Positions 39,101 to 51,266 of a stretch of 64,000 nucleotides of DNA are shown here, in pieces. Numbering within the stretch: position 1 is the stretch's first letter; each line of letters opens with the position of its first letter. Source of the stretch: Trichoplax sp. H2 (taxonomy: Eukaryota; Placozoa; Uniplacotomia; Trichoplacea); NCBI GenBank assembly GCA_003344405.1, contig NOWV01000009.1, positions 620,001 through 684,000 of the forward strand. Direction: 5' to 3'. The notes beneath the pieces are model-generated. The model was not told the DNA's origin. It made no database searches and saw only the letters and a list, made by a program, of their open reading frames with translations. The position numbers and the translations under genes are program-made.

Positions 39101-42100
39101 ATGTATTCGATCAGCACGTGAGCAGAGACATCTAATCTTTTAATTACTAATGGCGATGTAGTACATTGCTGTCTCATTGTTCACAAGAGATAGTACAGTG
39201 TACGTTATGATTCTAATAAATGATAATTAATCCATTTTGAATGGTCCTCTGTCGCCCATGGTGAACGACTGAAAGGTATGATTGCTTATTAAAAGCTTAC
39301 AGAGAACCTGTAGATATTTTATGTAATTAGCAGCGCTATCTATGATTGTTATTGCTTTCTTCATTAACAAGCTGCATTAATATAGACGGCAAATCGCTGA
39401 AAATTATATATTTATTTTAACGATCCAATATATTAAAAAAAATTTTTAGCTCTACTCCATATTTGCTAACTTTTTGGATGATAATTACCGCGTATTGAAT
39501 TTTAAGTGTATCCGAACAATTCAAAGTTCAGCACGAGAAGCAACATAGAAAGGGCTATTTGTTTATTACAAGGACTAGACTATTTGTAAATTAGACTAAT
39601 TAGTTACAGAATTATTCACCAGACTGATTATTGTATATGGATGTGCAGTTTTATTATTACTGCTGTACCGCTTATTAGTTATCGCAGCTTATTTATTGAT
39701 TAATTTCAATTGACAATATGATGAAAGAAGCGATTGAATTTTATATTGTATTGTTTTATTATTCATTATTCATCTAATGACTTGGAGGAATGCAGACTTA
39801 ATAATCCAGCATGGTAATTTATATTCTTGCCGAGTAAATCATTTATTAGATTTGTGTTGATTTAATAATACCGAAATGTACTTGTAATTTTCGAATTTAG
39901 TCTGAACTGTATTCGATTGCTCACAGTAATTTACATCTATAGATAACATTATTGAATAACTAAGCAGAAAAAAATATAGCGTTGTATGCATTTATGCGTG
40001 GAACGATTAGCTATGCCACTCTCACTTTACTGCAGACTTGCTTGGATAGACATCTTGTGATTCTTCTTATTATTAATGATTCAATGAATCTCGACTCTTA
40101 TAGTCAGTGGGAGTTTTACTTGCTACTAGTTAAATAGATTGAAATTTCTTGAATTATTTTATAACCAATTTTATTTACAATCCGTCAACTGTAGACATAA
40201 ATATATACGATAACTGTTACCAAACAGAACGAGGCAGGCTGATACATGAGTACACTGCAAAAAAATTCTGAGATCGGAGCGATCTATTATAGTATTTTAA
40301 TGGATGTGCACCTTCTTTATCACATTTGCACATATGGTAGCTCATTGTGCGTCTGTAGCTAAGCGCTTACTTCTGCTTACCATTGAGCATTATACTGTAG
40401 TATTGTACTATCACGCGTATACACTATATACTGCAGCGAATATATGTGGAGGATATCAATCAAAGTCGCAAGGACACCCTCCTCCAATATACCATTGCCA
40501 TATCGTATATTTGAGGTGATTGTCAAGAGTTATCGTGTTTTAACATACGTATGGATCACCACATGTAGATATTGTATCAATAAAAAATATCTAAGTAAAG
40601 CATCTAGTGCTTCTTGATACACGCTAGCCCAAAGTGAATTATAACGCAGTCGTGTGAATTAATGCGCGTGTTCATTGTGACATTAAAGATGAATTAGACT
40701 TACAAATTTACAATTCAGCAAGTGTAATAACATCAGTATCGCCGCGCAAAGTGCTAACGTGAGCTACTGCTGCTATGTTAGAGAAAACGTGTAGCAGGTT
40801 ATTTTAATTTAGTTAATTAAAGATGGTCGTATTGGAAATTCATTTATGTAATTACTGCAATAGTATGTACCAATAACTTTCGCGTACAACTCGTAGTTCT
40901 GTTGCCAATAATTATATAATAGTACAGTATTACATATTTCCCGTAACATGTCTAAAATGATGCATTACAAATATGGTAGTCTACTCTGTCTGTATCATTA
41001 AGTCACTTTAATTGTACTCGTATGCACGTTGGGCATGATTTCATATTAACCATACAAAATTTAAAGTGACGGGCATTAATTACTGTAAACATAATTTACG
41101 TAGTGCAGCATAAACAGAAATGCTGTGTTTGAACAAATGCTGCATGAAGTAGAGACATATGAAGCTTCCTATAGCCATCTTTTCTACTTCCCTATTGTAC
41201 TACTAAATGACGGCAAGAGAAATTTGTTGTCACGACACATGCATATTATTAGCAAATTAGTGATAGGTTAAATCTAATATAAATAACTCAGAGTTTATAT
41301 AGTTCACAGTATTTTACTGTAAAATCTTAACCTTATTAATTTTATATCCAACATATAATGAATTAGATATAGAAAGGTAAGTAGAACATAAATATTAATA
41401 AGCACATTCTTATTGGAGCAATTTTGTAAAATGATGGTTCGTTCCAAAAGTTATCGTTTAGAAAAGCCATGCCATATCTTGCATCTTTAAGAAAGCAAAA
41501 GCTTATCCGGATATACGAGCATAGTAGATTATTCATTCCCTTGAAGTATTATGTAAATCCGGGATAATTGACAGCAGTTATGATTTGATAAAAAATTTTT
41601 GAACGATATTATAATCGATGAACTGATTGGAACATCAAAGTATTTAGTTGATACAACACAACACAAACATTACAGAACATACGTTCCGTATTGAATGTTA
41701 TAAATCAATAAACAAAAACGTTAGTTAAGACATTTTAAACGATTATATTATAGCACTGCTAACGTCGATTACAAAAATACTGAAAATTGGATAACAAAAA
41801 ATTTGTTGTGTTCATTAACCAGAAACGTTATTGCTGTTTGTCACGGTATTCCATAGAAACAGAATGGCAATAATTGATAATATAATTTAAATAAGAAGGT
41901 AGCTGCTTGGCTTGCTGATAGCTCATAAGCAGCAACGATAATATACAATAAGAAATAATATCATTAATTAAGGCTAAAAATCAATTTGGTGTATTAGAGT
42001 TAATTTGAATAACTGTACAGTGGAATCGTTAAAATATAACTTACAAGTATGCCTCTCTGTACTGTAATGTTTTCAGTAACGTACCTCTACAATCTGATGG

Positions 42101-42688
42101 TCGTTTGAGAAATACATAGTATTTCTCGTTCATAATGAGACTGAATAACATAGTGTTAATGTACAATGCCAAAGCATAGTAATTCAGCAACGCTTATTTT
42201 GATATCAAACAATAAACGTTAAACGGTATCGATCGGTATCACAATCACCGTTCAGACATGTTCACAAAAACCCTTATGTAAGACCGTCTATATAGACATA
42301 GTACAATAAATTAAAAGGCAGAAATCTTTATAAGCTATTCTGATTTGTTAGGTCAATAATAAGTATACGTATAATACATGCCAGCCTGTGTATATACACT
42401 ATGAGTAGTATTTTTTACATCATTGAATATAATATAGTTGGCAAACTACATTGTGAGTAATACCTTTACATTGAGATGGTAATCAAATTCTGCTAATATT
42501 TGTCAAACTGGTAATAATCAAACTTCTATCGACAGTAACGATAATCATTCTAACATTAAAAAATAAATACTGGGGTCATCATCGCCAATTTCTTTCAGTT
42601 TTGTTATAAAATTAGTATAATATCAGGTAACAATCAATGTGTTCTTTTCTCCACTAGTTCACTTGATAGCAAAAGAGAATTAGAGACA
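27116..42688. other. 15.5 kb region without an intact gene
   Basis: Lies upstream of the forkhead gene and downstream of RGM. No intact exon chain is visible. Base composition is like the rest of the window, but the TACTGTAC repeat blocks common elsewhere are nearly absent. Between about 29.7 and 35.9 kb there are protein-like fragments broken by stops (separate entry). From 36 to 42.6 kb I see nothing I can support. The forkhead gene could have regulatory DNA here; none can be pinpointed by eye. Confidence 0.6.
29690..35880. pseudogene. Decayed coding-like fragments, possible relic of a large mobile or virus-derived element
   Basis: Several 40-90 codon stretches read like real protein, with balanced hydrophobic and charged residues and aromatic clusters, unlike chance AT-rich frames. 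They are cut by TAA, TAG and TGA codons and frame changes. On the plus strand the clearest are near 29810-29970, 30410-30545, 31020-31170, 31510-31610, 34440-34620, 34730-34830 and 35625-35880. On the minus strand they are near 32540-32360 and 32740-32580. Many stops could have come from CAA, CAG or CGA by one C-to-T change. No methionine-initiated long frame remains. Splice sites do not rescue a gene, and I found no terminal inverted repeats. An old DNA-virus-like or Polinton-like insertion is one explanation; a decayed host gene cluster is another. I could not name any protein. Confidence 0.4.
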
Positions 42689-45600
42689 CTACATGATTAA
42701 TAACATGCATAACACGCAACTTATGAAGACTACTAACGACGACTTTGATAACTTTAACGCGACATTATCAGTTGCGGGGGTGGTAAAAAATTGGGCGATC
42801 GTTTCATTTTGGGTTGGTCCACCATTGCTCTCATAGAAATCTTCCATAGCGCTTGTAGTCCACATTAGCGCTGTAATATTATCGGAAGTAATTAAATCTA
42901 CCGTACAAGTATATAAATAATAATTTGTAAAATTTGATAAAGAACAATTGTTGTAAGCACTGCCACCATACATTGACGACCAATCTTTTGTAGGTTCGTC
43001 GAAATCATTTCCGTATACTTTCGGGCAACCACGTTCACAGATTACAGGTAAATTATCGTTATCAGTCAGTGTATATTCGATAGAAGAAGGAACCGTAATT
43101 ATAATTGCTAAAAAAGGCCCGGTTTGATGAACAATGATGCTAGTATTGATTCGTTCAATTACTATTTTCATCTTAACTTTCTCTTTTAGGACTTCCACGC
43201 GTATTCCTTTACCTTTCGGACTGCCATTAGTAAATACGCTTGGAATATTATCAATCGACGCTTTATAAATTCTGGGACTGGTACAGTCTTCTTCCTTAAT
43301 AACTACAGATACCTATAAGAGCAAGGTGAAGTTATTCAATCAGAGAATCTGTATACGGTATCTTTATGATTAGCTGAAATTAACATATAAAAAACTTTTC
43401 ACGAGTTATTGATAGAGCAACCAAAAACAGGAGAAATAAAGAAGGGTGATGTTAATTTTAATCCATAAATATTAAAAGTTAACATTAGCTTCGGCATTGT
43501 AATAGTCAACTTTTTGTTTACATAACTTTTTAAATATAATTAGTTGTGTCAATACAAATTGGAAATAACGAGCGTTTATAGGGACGGATCTTTATGAAAT
43601 AGCGACAAATTATTATACTTTTTAGTATCCCTAGACAATATAAAACTGGGGATGAAGTTCAAAATTTAAATAGAAGAAAAAGAAGTTACAGTTCAGAAAT
43701 ACAAGAAAAAGTGAAGATATTTAATCCACTCAAATTGTAGGGTGAATAGAGTGAATAGTTTAGGCATTATGATTATGTTTAATAAGAGATTGGTAGTAGC
43801 TCCGTTCACAGTCCATGGCGGACTGGTCCGGACTAGAGATTGTGGCAGTCATAAATCCCCATAAGATCAAATGATTCATTTGTAGAGTACAGTAAATTTT
43901 GGCGATAGCTTAGAGGTTGCTACATTGAGAGTCCGTAACTTATGATGAACGACATATTAGTTATTTATCGTAAGAGTTGTTAGTAATGTAATGTTGTCAT
44001 AGTAGCAACATTTTATTGCGCTTGAGGAACTTTCGATTTAGCAATAACGGTCTACGCGTATTTGCAATTTTTAAATTCAACAAGAAAGCCGATCAGCCAG
44101 TGTTAAATCTAGGATTGCTGCTAAACGTTCACGTTCTTATGATTATTGTAACTAAGATGCTGTGGTACCACTAAGTTGAATATTATAACTATACAAACTG
44201 TAGTAACTATAAAATGACGTTACTGAAACCCTAGCTACCATCAAATAAAAGCCTTAATTAATTTGTTCACATGATCACAGTACGAAAAGCTGGGGGCAAA
44301 GACTACAACAAAACCATAGTACCTAGCTAACAAAGGTAGTAGGATCGTCGTAACCTGATAATGAATTAGTTATTACTTATTGAAATACAGTCAATTTTTA
44401 GTGTTACCGCTTTTTGTACAAACCAAAAGGTTATTTCTCATTGTCAAATTCATTCAGCATGTGCAAAACATCTGATTTATTACGTTTCAACTGCGAAGCG
44501 TTGACTTTATAAAATTTCCGCTACTTTGCGGTGCATAAATCTCATGATACTGTACGAATATTTCATATGGATTTAGGATCACGATCTACGAAATATTAGT
44601 GAAATTTGCATTGCAATTCAAGAAACTGATGATAACAGCGATTTTGTTGATTTATACTTTACATGATTAAAGTACTTAGTTAGTCCCTATTTTGTATACC
44701 CTCAGTTTTCGAGTGAAGATTAATCTTTTCTCCGCTCAATCGTATTATTAATCAACGACTCTTGAGCACTTCAGAAATCATTAAAATATCAAATACTTGG
44801 GAGTGAAATTAAGGGAACGCCCATGATCGTATGTACAGATTATCTCTTAGCGTTAAAATTTCTCCGCTTTTCTAGCGAAGATTATAAATCAAACTACGAA
44901 ATTAAATATTGCCTATTCGGTCAAAATTCGGGTCATCCTTCGATCTTCTGGCTTTCGCTAGACGTTCATAAGATTAAGTTTTGGTATTGTAGTCCATGAT
45001 CGATTTCTAATTTGAGCTAGGTCAAACAGTGTACATTTTTGGTATATACAGTAACGATCATTAGTAACATCATCTACTAGGCTGTTACCGCCATGCTTTT
45101 GCAAGAACAGTACTGTGTCAACACACAAAACAGCATTAAATTTTTCACTGTTGCCGTAGGCTGTAGTATGTAGGTAAACACTACGGTAGGGTAGTTTGCA
45201 AAGCATCCAAAAATTCTACAAGGGTACAGTACAATACGATTAATTATGCAACTGCATTCTGCCATACGCAACAGCACCTTACTCAGTGGGTGGCGCATCT
45301 GCTGACTCACGCAACAATAGTCCATTTTTCGCTCTTCTAATGCTACAGGTAATGTACTGTATTGCACAGTTGCAAGGACTTGTACAAAAAAGGAATATTC
45401 CCTTAGAAGTCCCTGTAGGATGTCTGTGAATGACAATACTGGACATACCGCACATGTTTGATAAAAATATTTTTAAAAGCGCAGAATCTGATAGTCACTA
45501 ATAAATATGAATAGCAAATTATTAGCAATGATATACAGACTACGAGTATCATACAGTACATAGAAAATAGTAGTTACACCAGAAACAATTTTAAGCACCT

Positions 45601-48310
45601 AAATACTGTACTCATTCAAATAGTTCTGTACTCGCTCCAAGTAAAGCAAATTTTGTTCTCCATAAAACAGTACTGTAGTATTGGTGGACAGTCGAGTAGC
45701 GCTTGGTGCATCTATATACAATATCAAGTACAGTAAAAAGGACATTGAAGTAGTGTGTATTATGGTACCATTATTACAGTACTCCCAAGAGTCAATACTA
45801 TATGTCAATATGCGTGTTTACTTTAGAAGTTAATAATTGCGCATGATGACAAGATCGAAGTAGTTGTCAAAAGGGTACCGCAGGGATATTACCAACTCCA
45901 ACAATCTCAAAGACGCATAACTGTCTGAATCTGTGTAAAAGTGGAAATTTAGAGGTTTCGCTGCTACAGTTAATTAAGGAAATGAAAGGAAGAGAAACTA
46001 CTACGAATACATGTTACACTCCTAATCCTTTTCTGTAATTGTCTACAGTACAATACTGTATTAGTGACATCAAAATTTGAAAAGTTGTTTAGTCAGGTTA
46101 TTGATGTTATTTTACTGGATTAGTTGTAAATTTAAAATCGCATAAAGGCATGGAATTTAATAAAACACATTGCCGTCACCAATTTTAAGTATTCCTAAAT
46201 CTCAACAGTTTTATAATGATTAACATGTAATACAGCAGAGGCATGCAATAAAAAATCAAGTATCTGCTATTTCTGACTATTTAATCCTGCTAATGGCAGA
46301 GCAACTCACAGCCTGTTGCTGCCTAGCCAGTCTATTCAACGGTCTGGCATTACTGTAGTTGTCCATCACTGGTATTGATAATTTGATACACCGTAAATTG
46401 TGATTACTAGCTAAAACCTGGTTTAGCTTAATGTCTTCACAGTAGAGGGTTAGCACGATAATAAATTTCAGAACTTCTTGGGTTCCCAACAAATCATCTA
46501 GGTATTGAACACTGTATCGTCACATACTACAGTACAGTATATACCATTGGATGATTAGGGAATTACTGGGGTATTAATAATGAATTGCAGTAAAATGGTA
46601 CCGCGAATGGAAGTTTCATGTAGATAACTTTCATTTAAATTATTATAAAGAGAACCAAAAATGAACGAAACGAATGTACAACACATTAGTTAATCCAGAA
46701 ATTTATCGTTTTCAATAAAAGCAGTGAATGTAACGCAAAAATTGATGACCATTGCTCTAACACAGCATCGACGATGGGAGCAATTTCGTAACTACTTACG
46801 GAAGCGTAATAGAAATATTTATATCTGATGTTATTACAAAAAAAAGCATCCCTGTTAATATTATCATACCTTATTCATTCGCAGTGCTGTAGTATTTTGG
46901 TTAGCAGTATGGAAACTGCCCTGCACCATGAAGTGCTTGTTTTTAACTACAGGCCATGATCCACTTTGGCTTCGTGAGATAGAAGAGGTGCAACTTTGTA
47001 GTCCACCATCAAATGTTCGCAAGTGCCAACTGCCAAATATCGAACATGTTTTGTATTGCAACGCATCATCATAAGAGGGACGGCACTTATAATCTACGCT
47101 TGTAGTTACTCTATTAGGCTGAGTAGGCAAAAACGTTGGTGTCGCTGAAGAATTATTATGACACTGGGGTTGAAACTTTTGATATGTGGCATAAAACTGC
47201 TTCAAATGCAAGTTACATTGGCAACCATCTGTATAGGCATTGTGTAAGCAATGCACAAATGCGCACATTTTAGCAGATGCCTTTCCATTTTCTGGTTTGT
47301 TCTCATCCTGAACCTGATTATAAAGCCGCGTACAATTATACTCGTACTTCGATGGACATTTACAATCACTATTCGAATCACCAACCGCCCAACCTACAGA
47401 TTAAATCAAATGCGTCAATATAAAATTGTAAAGAATAAAAAAGTACAATGATTGTGTACTAAGTAAGAAAACAAAGGAGATAAAACTGAAATTTTTTCTG
47501 GGACAGTAAGAAACAGTGCGTTATATGTGATTATCAATAATTCTCGAATAATAATTCGGATTATGACTTTTCAAATGTATAGAGCTAAAAGATTACTATA
47601 TTAATGATATAATGTATAATATTGTAATCCACATAAAACTCCATCATCCGATCATGTTACAGAAGAGTTTACGGCTGTCTACTGTGTGCCATGTATAGTA
47701 TTATACAATGCGTTGCGACTTTTTTATATACTATAAAATATCGAAATGTCAATTAAAAGCTATGGATATAGTACGTAACTTCTGAGTAACAGCTACTACA
47801 AGAAAAATTTGTGACTGCGTAATAAATAAAATAAAAAAATTAACTTCTGGTAACCATTTTATTGATACAAATTATTCATTGAGTGGTCATGACGGAAAAA
47901 CAAATTTTAATTCAACCCTGTCTTGCGTCTCGAAATACAGTATCTGTACGCCAATCAATCAAATTTACAAACTGTGGTGTAAAATAATATATATTTTTCC
48001 AATCATTATAGCGATACTAATATTATAAGTATTGAATAACTATATCCCGGACATGGGAGAACATAGGAGAATTGAGAAATGATAGTGAGAGTAGGATCAA
48101 GTTTCTTATGCTAGAACTACGGCGTTATAGTAATATTACTAATATATTTGCATACGCGACAAAAGCGCTTAATTAATGACATCGCGGTTGAGTGAAAATC
48201 GTCGTTACATTCAATACTTACTTACCTAAGTGTAATGAAAGTAGAGGAAGTAAGAAAGTATTAGTAATCAAAAATGTAATAAAGAAGGGAGAGCCTAGCT
48301 CTCTGGCCAT
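42689..48310 (-). CDS. Repulsive guidance molecule (RGM family, BMP co-receptor)
   Basis: Secretory, GPI-anchored surface protein; relatives bind BMPs and neogenin. Three exons give 410 residues (vertebrates about 430): 48310-48226, 47393-46870 and 43312-42689 (TAG). Exon 1 is a signal peptide, MARELGSPFFITFLITNTF. Exon 2 holds the Cys-rich N-terminal domain (MCAFVHCLHNAYTDGC) and the start of the partial von Willebrand D domain (CSIFGSWHLRTF, SWPVVKNKHFMVQ). Exon 3 continues it (VSVVIKEEDCTSPRIYKASI) and ends with the RGM C-terminal motif (ICERGCP, then YLYTCTVDLITSDNITALMW). The tail SSLVVFISCVLCMLLIM is hydrophobic, as for a GPI-anchor signal. Splice phases fit (G/GT, then AAG/GTA). The vertebrate autocleavage motif GDPH reads GSWH. 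I see no RGD motif. Introns are 0.8 and 3.6 kb. Confidence 0.93.
43313..46869. other. RGM intron 2 (3.6 kb)
   Basis: Non-coding. Open frames of 69-119 codons on the minus strand at 44958-45436, 45599-45808 and 46277-46492 have no family motif, no matching splice sites and some repeat-derived codons. I treat them as chance. Scattered single TACTGTA/TACAGTA motifs occur, but no dense block. Confidence 0.6.
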
Positions 48311-51266
48311 TATAATGCGTTGTTGTATGGCATTCGCTACGTTGAACTGCTGATTCTTAATGGTCAACTAATTTTTTGGTCGGTGGTCTTATTAAAAAAA
48401 TTCACTCTTCAACACCAATCAAGCATGCATATACTGCATGTATGGTCACTAAGTAGAGTATGCGTACAATAAAAATACACGGACACTACATCCTGTAAAT
48501 TTCTCTTTATTTTCTGCCGTTCAAAAAAGAAAAAATAATACAGTAGGTGGACAAGCTGTACAGTGTACAGTACATGTTAACACATGCAGTACGTACTGTA
48601 CAGTACTGTACTGTACAGTACTGTACATTGGCAGTCTGTATCGCTACTTCGATGTGTACTGTACAGTATAGCTACATTTGTACTGTACAGTGTACAGTAC
48701 TGTACTGTACAAATGTAGCTATACAGTACTGTAGAGGGTCTCTAATGAACTACTGTACTGTACTAGCACAGCAAAGAGAAAAAATATTAAAAATCTTACT
48801 CCTACAGTATGTACTGTACGTACAATGTACAGTACATTGTACATTCAGTGTACTGTACAAGTACAGACTCCGTAGTGCAAAGTAACAAATAGTTACTTTA
48901 AAACATACAGTGTTATATTATATCATATCATATTATAATACTGTACAGTACAGTATAATACAGTATAATAGGAAGCGGTGTGGTACAGTTATTATTAGAA
49001 CCAGAACCAAGGGGATTACTGTATTATTGTTGTTATCTTGACCAATGTTACAGGACGAGAAGAAACGTTTGCTCATTGGCCTGATGCCCAAATCCCCACT
49101 CAAACAAAAGATAACTAGGAAAACGATCTTCATGGCTAGAATTTTCAAATGCCTGTGAGGCTACAGTACTTACTCTATCACAGACTTCTAAGGAAATTCT
49201 TACAAATCCCTGGCAGTATAGCCATATCTGGCTATTTTATGTCATATTAAAGTATGCAACGCACTCTGTAACAAATATAATACTTTAGATACTATGAAAC
49301 ATGTTCTAATAATAATAAAATAAAATAAAATAAAATGGAACAAAAACAGCGATGTCAATGACTTGGTAAAAACAGAACAACAACAGCCTGCCCTGCAGTA
49401 AAAGGACCCAGCCACAGCAGGCGTCAGCCCCGTAAAGGTTAATGGGATACTGTCGGATCCTTTGTCAATCAAGTACAGTACATTGTTTGTTGTATCAATT
49501 CTGAACGCCCACTGTACACTGTACTGTACACTGTACTGTGCTGTAAAATAAAATAAATCATTTTTTTACAATGAGTACAGAGTCGAAGGAGACCAGCACG
49601 AGTTTTATCATGACCTTTACTTATCATCAATCAATCATTTAATTATGCCGTCCTGTACTGACTCATATACTGTACTGTACAGTACATAAAATAAAATAAA
49701 TAAATAAAATCTATACAGTATATACTGTGCAGTATACGTCACGTTCCTAGTATACTATACAGTATATTAATGTAGGTTATGAATATGACAGCTTACTGAC
49801 TGTATTCTATGATACTAAAGCTACTAAAGCTACACCATGAACTTCTACTTCATATTGTTTCTAATTGCGCGTATTACTTCTTGGTACCTATTGTTGTGAA
49901 TAAGTTCCGAAATAAATTAACTGTAAGTTTCATAAGTTTCATAAAGTTTTGTTTTATAGATGCAACAACGAAACAAATTAGAAGGTGCTCGTACTGTTAC
50001 ATTACTACATGCAGGGAACGGCATTGGCGTCCGAAGTCGAACTCAGCGGTATGCAAGCGTATGTAACATGTAATGTAGTCAATTTACTGTTAGTACAATA
50101 TTGCACGTATGCACACAACATTCAGTACTGTGCACTTACAATCTTTTGTCCCATACAGTACGTTATAATGCTACCCAAACTACGGTAGTAATTCTATAGT
50201 CCGGATAGAACATACACTGATGGCATAAACATTATTGATAACCTGCTGTTTAGGGTTGGGATTATAGGCAAAGTTGTATAGTACAAATTAGATAACAAAA
50301 AAACATGGTAAATTTCAGAATTGTGAGATTACTAAACAAAAATTGCGATCACTAGAAATCCTTCCCATACTACATGTAGTACAGCACTATATAATAATAA
50401 TTTAAAATCCACAAGGACTATATAGTAGGCTTAATACATGTTGAAAGTAAAATTTTAATTCAAACAATGTATCCAAATCCAGCGTCTACAAAGCTCTAAA
50501 CTAAGCATTAAATGATTAGATTAAAATCAAGGCAGCCATGATGAGATGAAAACAGATACTACCATATTGACAATTACTTACTATTAGTTCAAAAATTACG
50601 AATTCAAATTGAGATTAAACTGTAACGATGAATATATTACTGCGTACGGTACCTCTAATTAATTAATCAATTAATTAATTAATCATATAAAAATTTACAA
50701 TTCGATGCAGTTGTACTATATATCATATCTATGTGGTGCACAGGGTGATATAATGATTTTACATTACTACTAATACCATTCGGAATTGGAGAGGCAAAGA
50801 CTGTAAGACAAAAAAATTGCTTTCTCAGATTAAAGTAAAATTAATATCATTAATTAGATTTATTATACAGTAAACGTAAACAATTTAACACAAATAATTG
50901 TAATTATAATTATTATAGTAATTCATAAATCAATTCCTTAGTTGTTACCAATGTAAAATATATCAATGGAACTACATGATTGTATTATATCAGCTTGGAA
51001 CATGTCGAATTTTTGACAAGTCGTATTTTAATCCAGATTTAAATTAATAATAATACATTTTACAACTGTGATACTAAGTCATAACATATACTAATAAACC
51101 GTACAATTTAGCAACTAAGCTTAAAGCAGATATCTATAATCGATTAGATGCACTGGTGTAATAAGGAATAACGAATGATCCCCAGCTTTAAAGTTTCGTA
51201 TAATTTATAGAGTTCACTGGCAATTAAATGTATCTCCGTACACATGCTGCAAGGACTGTCCATAAA
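48311..51266. repeat. Spacer upstream of RGM with palindromic repeats and AAAAT microsatellites
   Basis: Contains dense TACTGTAC/GTACAGTAC arrays at about 48545-48955 and 49490-49770. Short AAAAT/AAAT runs lie at 49312-49336 and 49686-49710. A GC-richer patch near 49385-49460 lies between them. Open frames here are repeat-derived. A TTAA run lies at 50657-50683. No gene is supported. Confidence 0.7.
48660..48734. repeat. Perfect or near-perfect hairpin within the repeat block
   Basis: The left arm around 48663-48690 contains TATAGCTACATTTGTACTGT. It returns as its reverse complement around 48705-48730, with the short TACTGTAC units filling the loop. The stem extends beyond the simple repeat into unique sequence (GCTACATTTG), so it is a true inverted duplication and not only a by-product of the short units. 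Confidence 0.75.

Noticed and set aside
44958-45436. 82- and 119-codon minus-strand frames in RGM intron 2
   Set aside because: They overlap in different frames, have no family signal, and do not join the RGM exons in phase.
48547-48885. 112-codon plus-strand frame
   Set aside because: Repeat-derived codons from palindromic array.
48545-48955. CRISPR-like array of short repeats
   Set aside because: Units are overlapping palindromes without regular unique spacers, in a eukaryotic genome.
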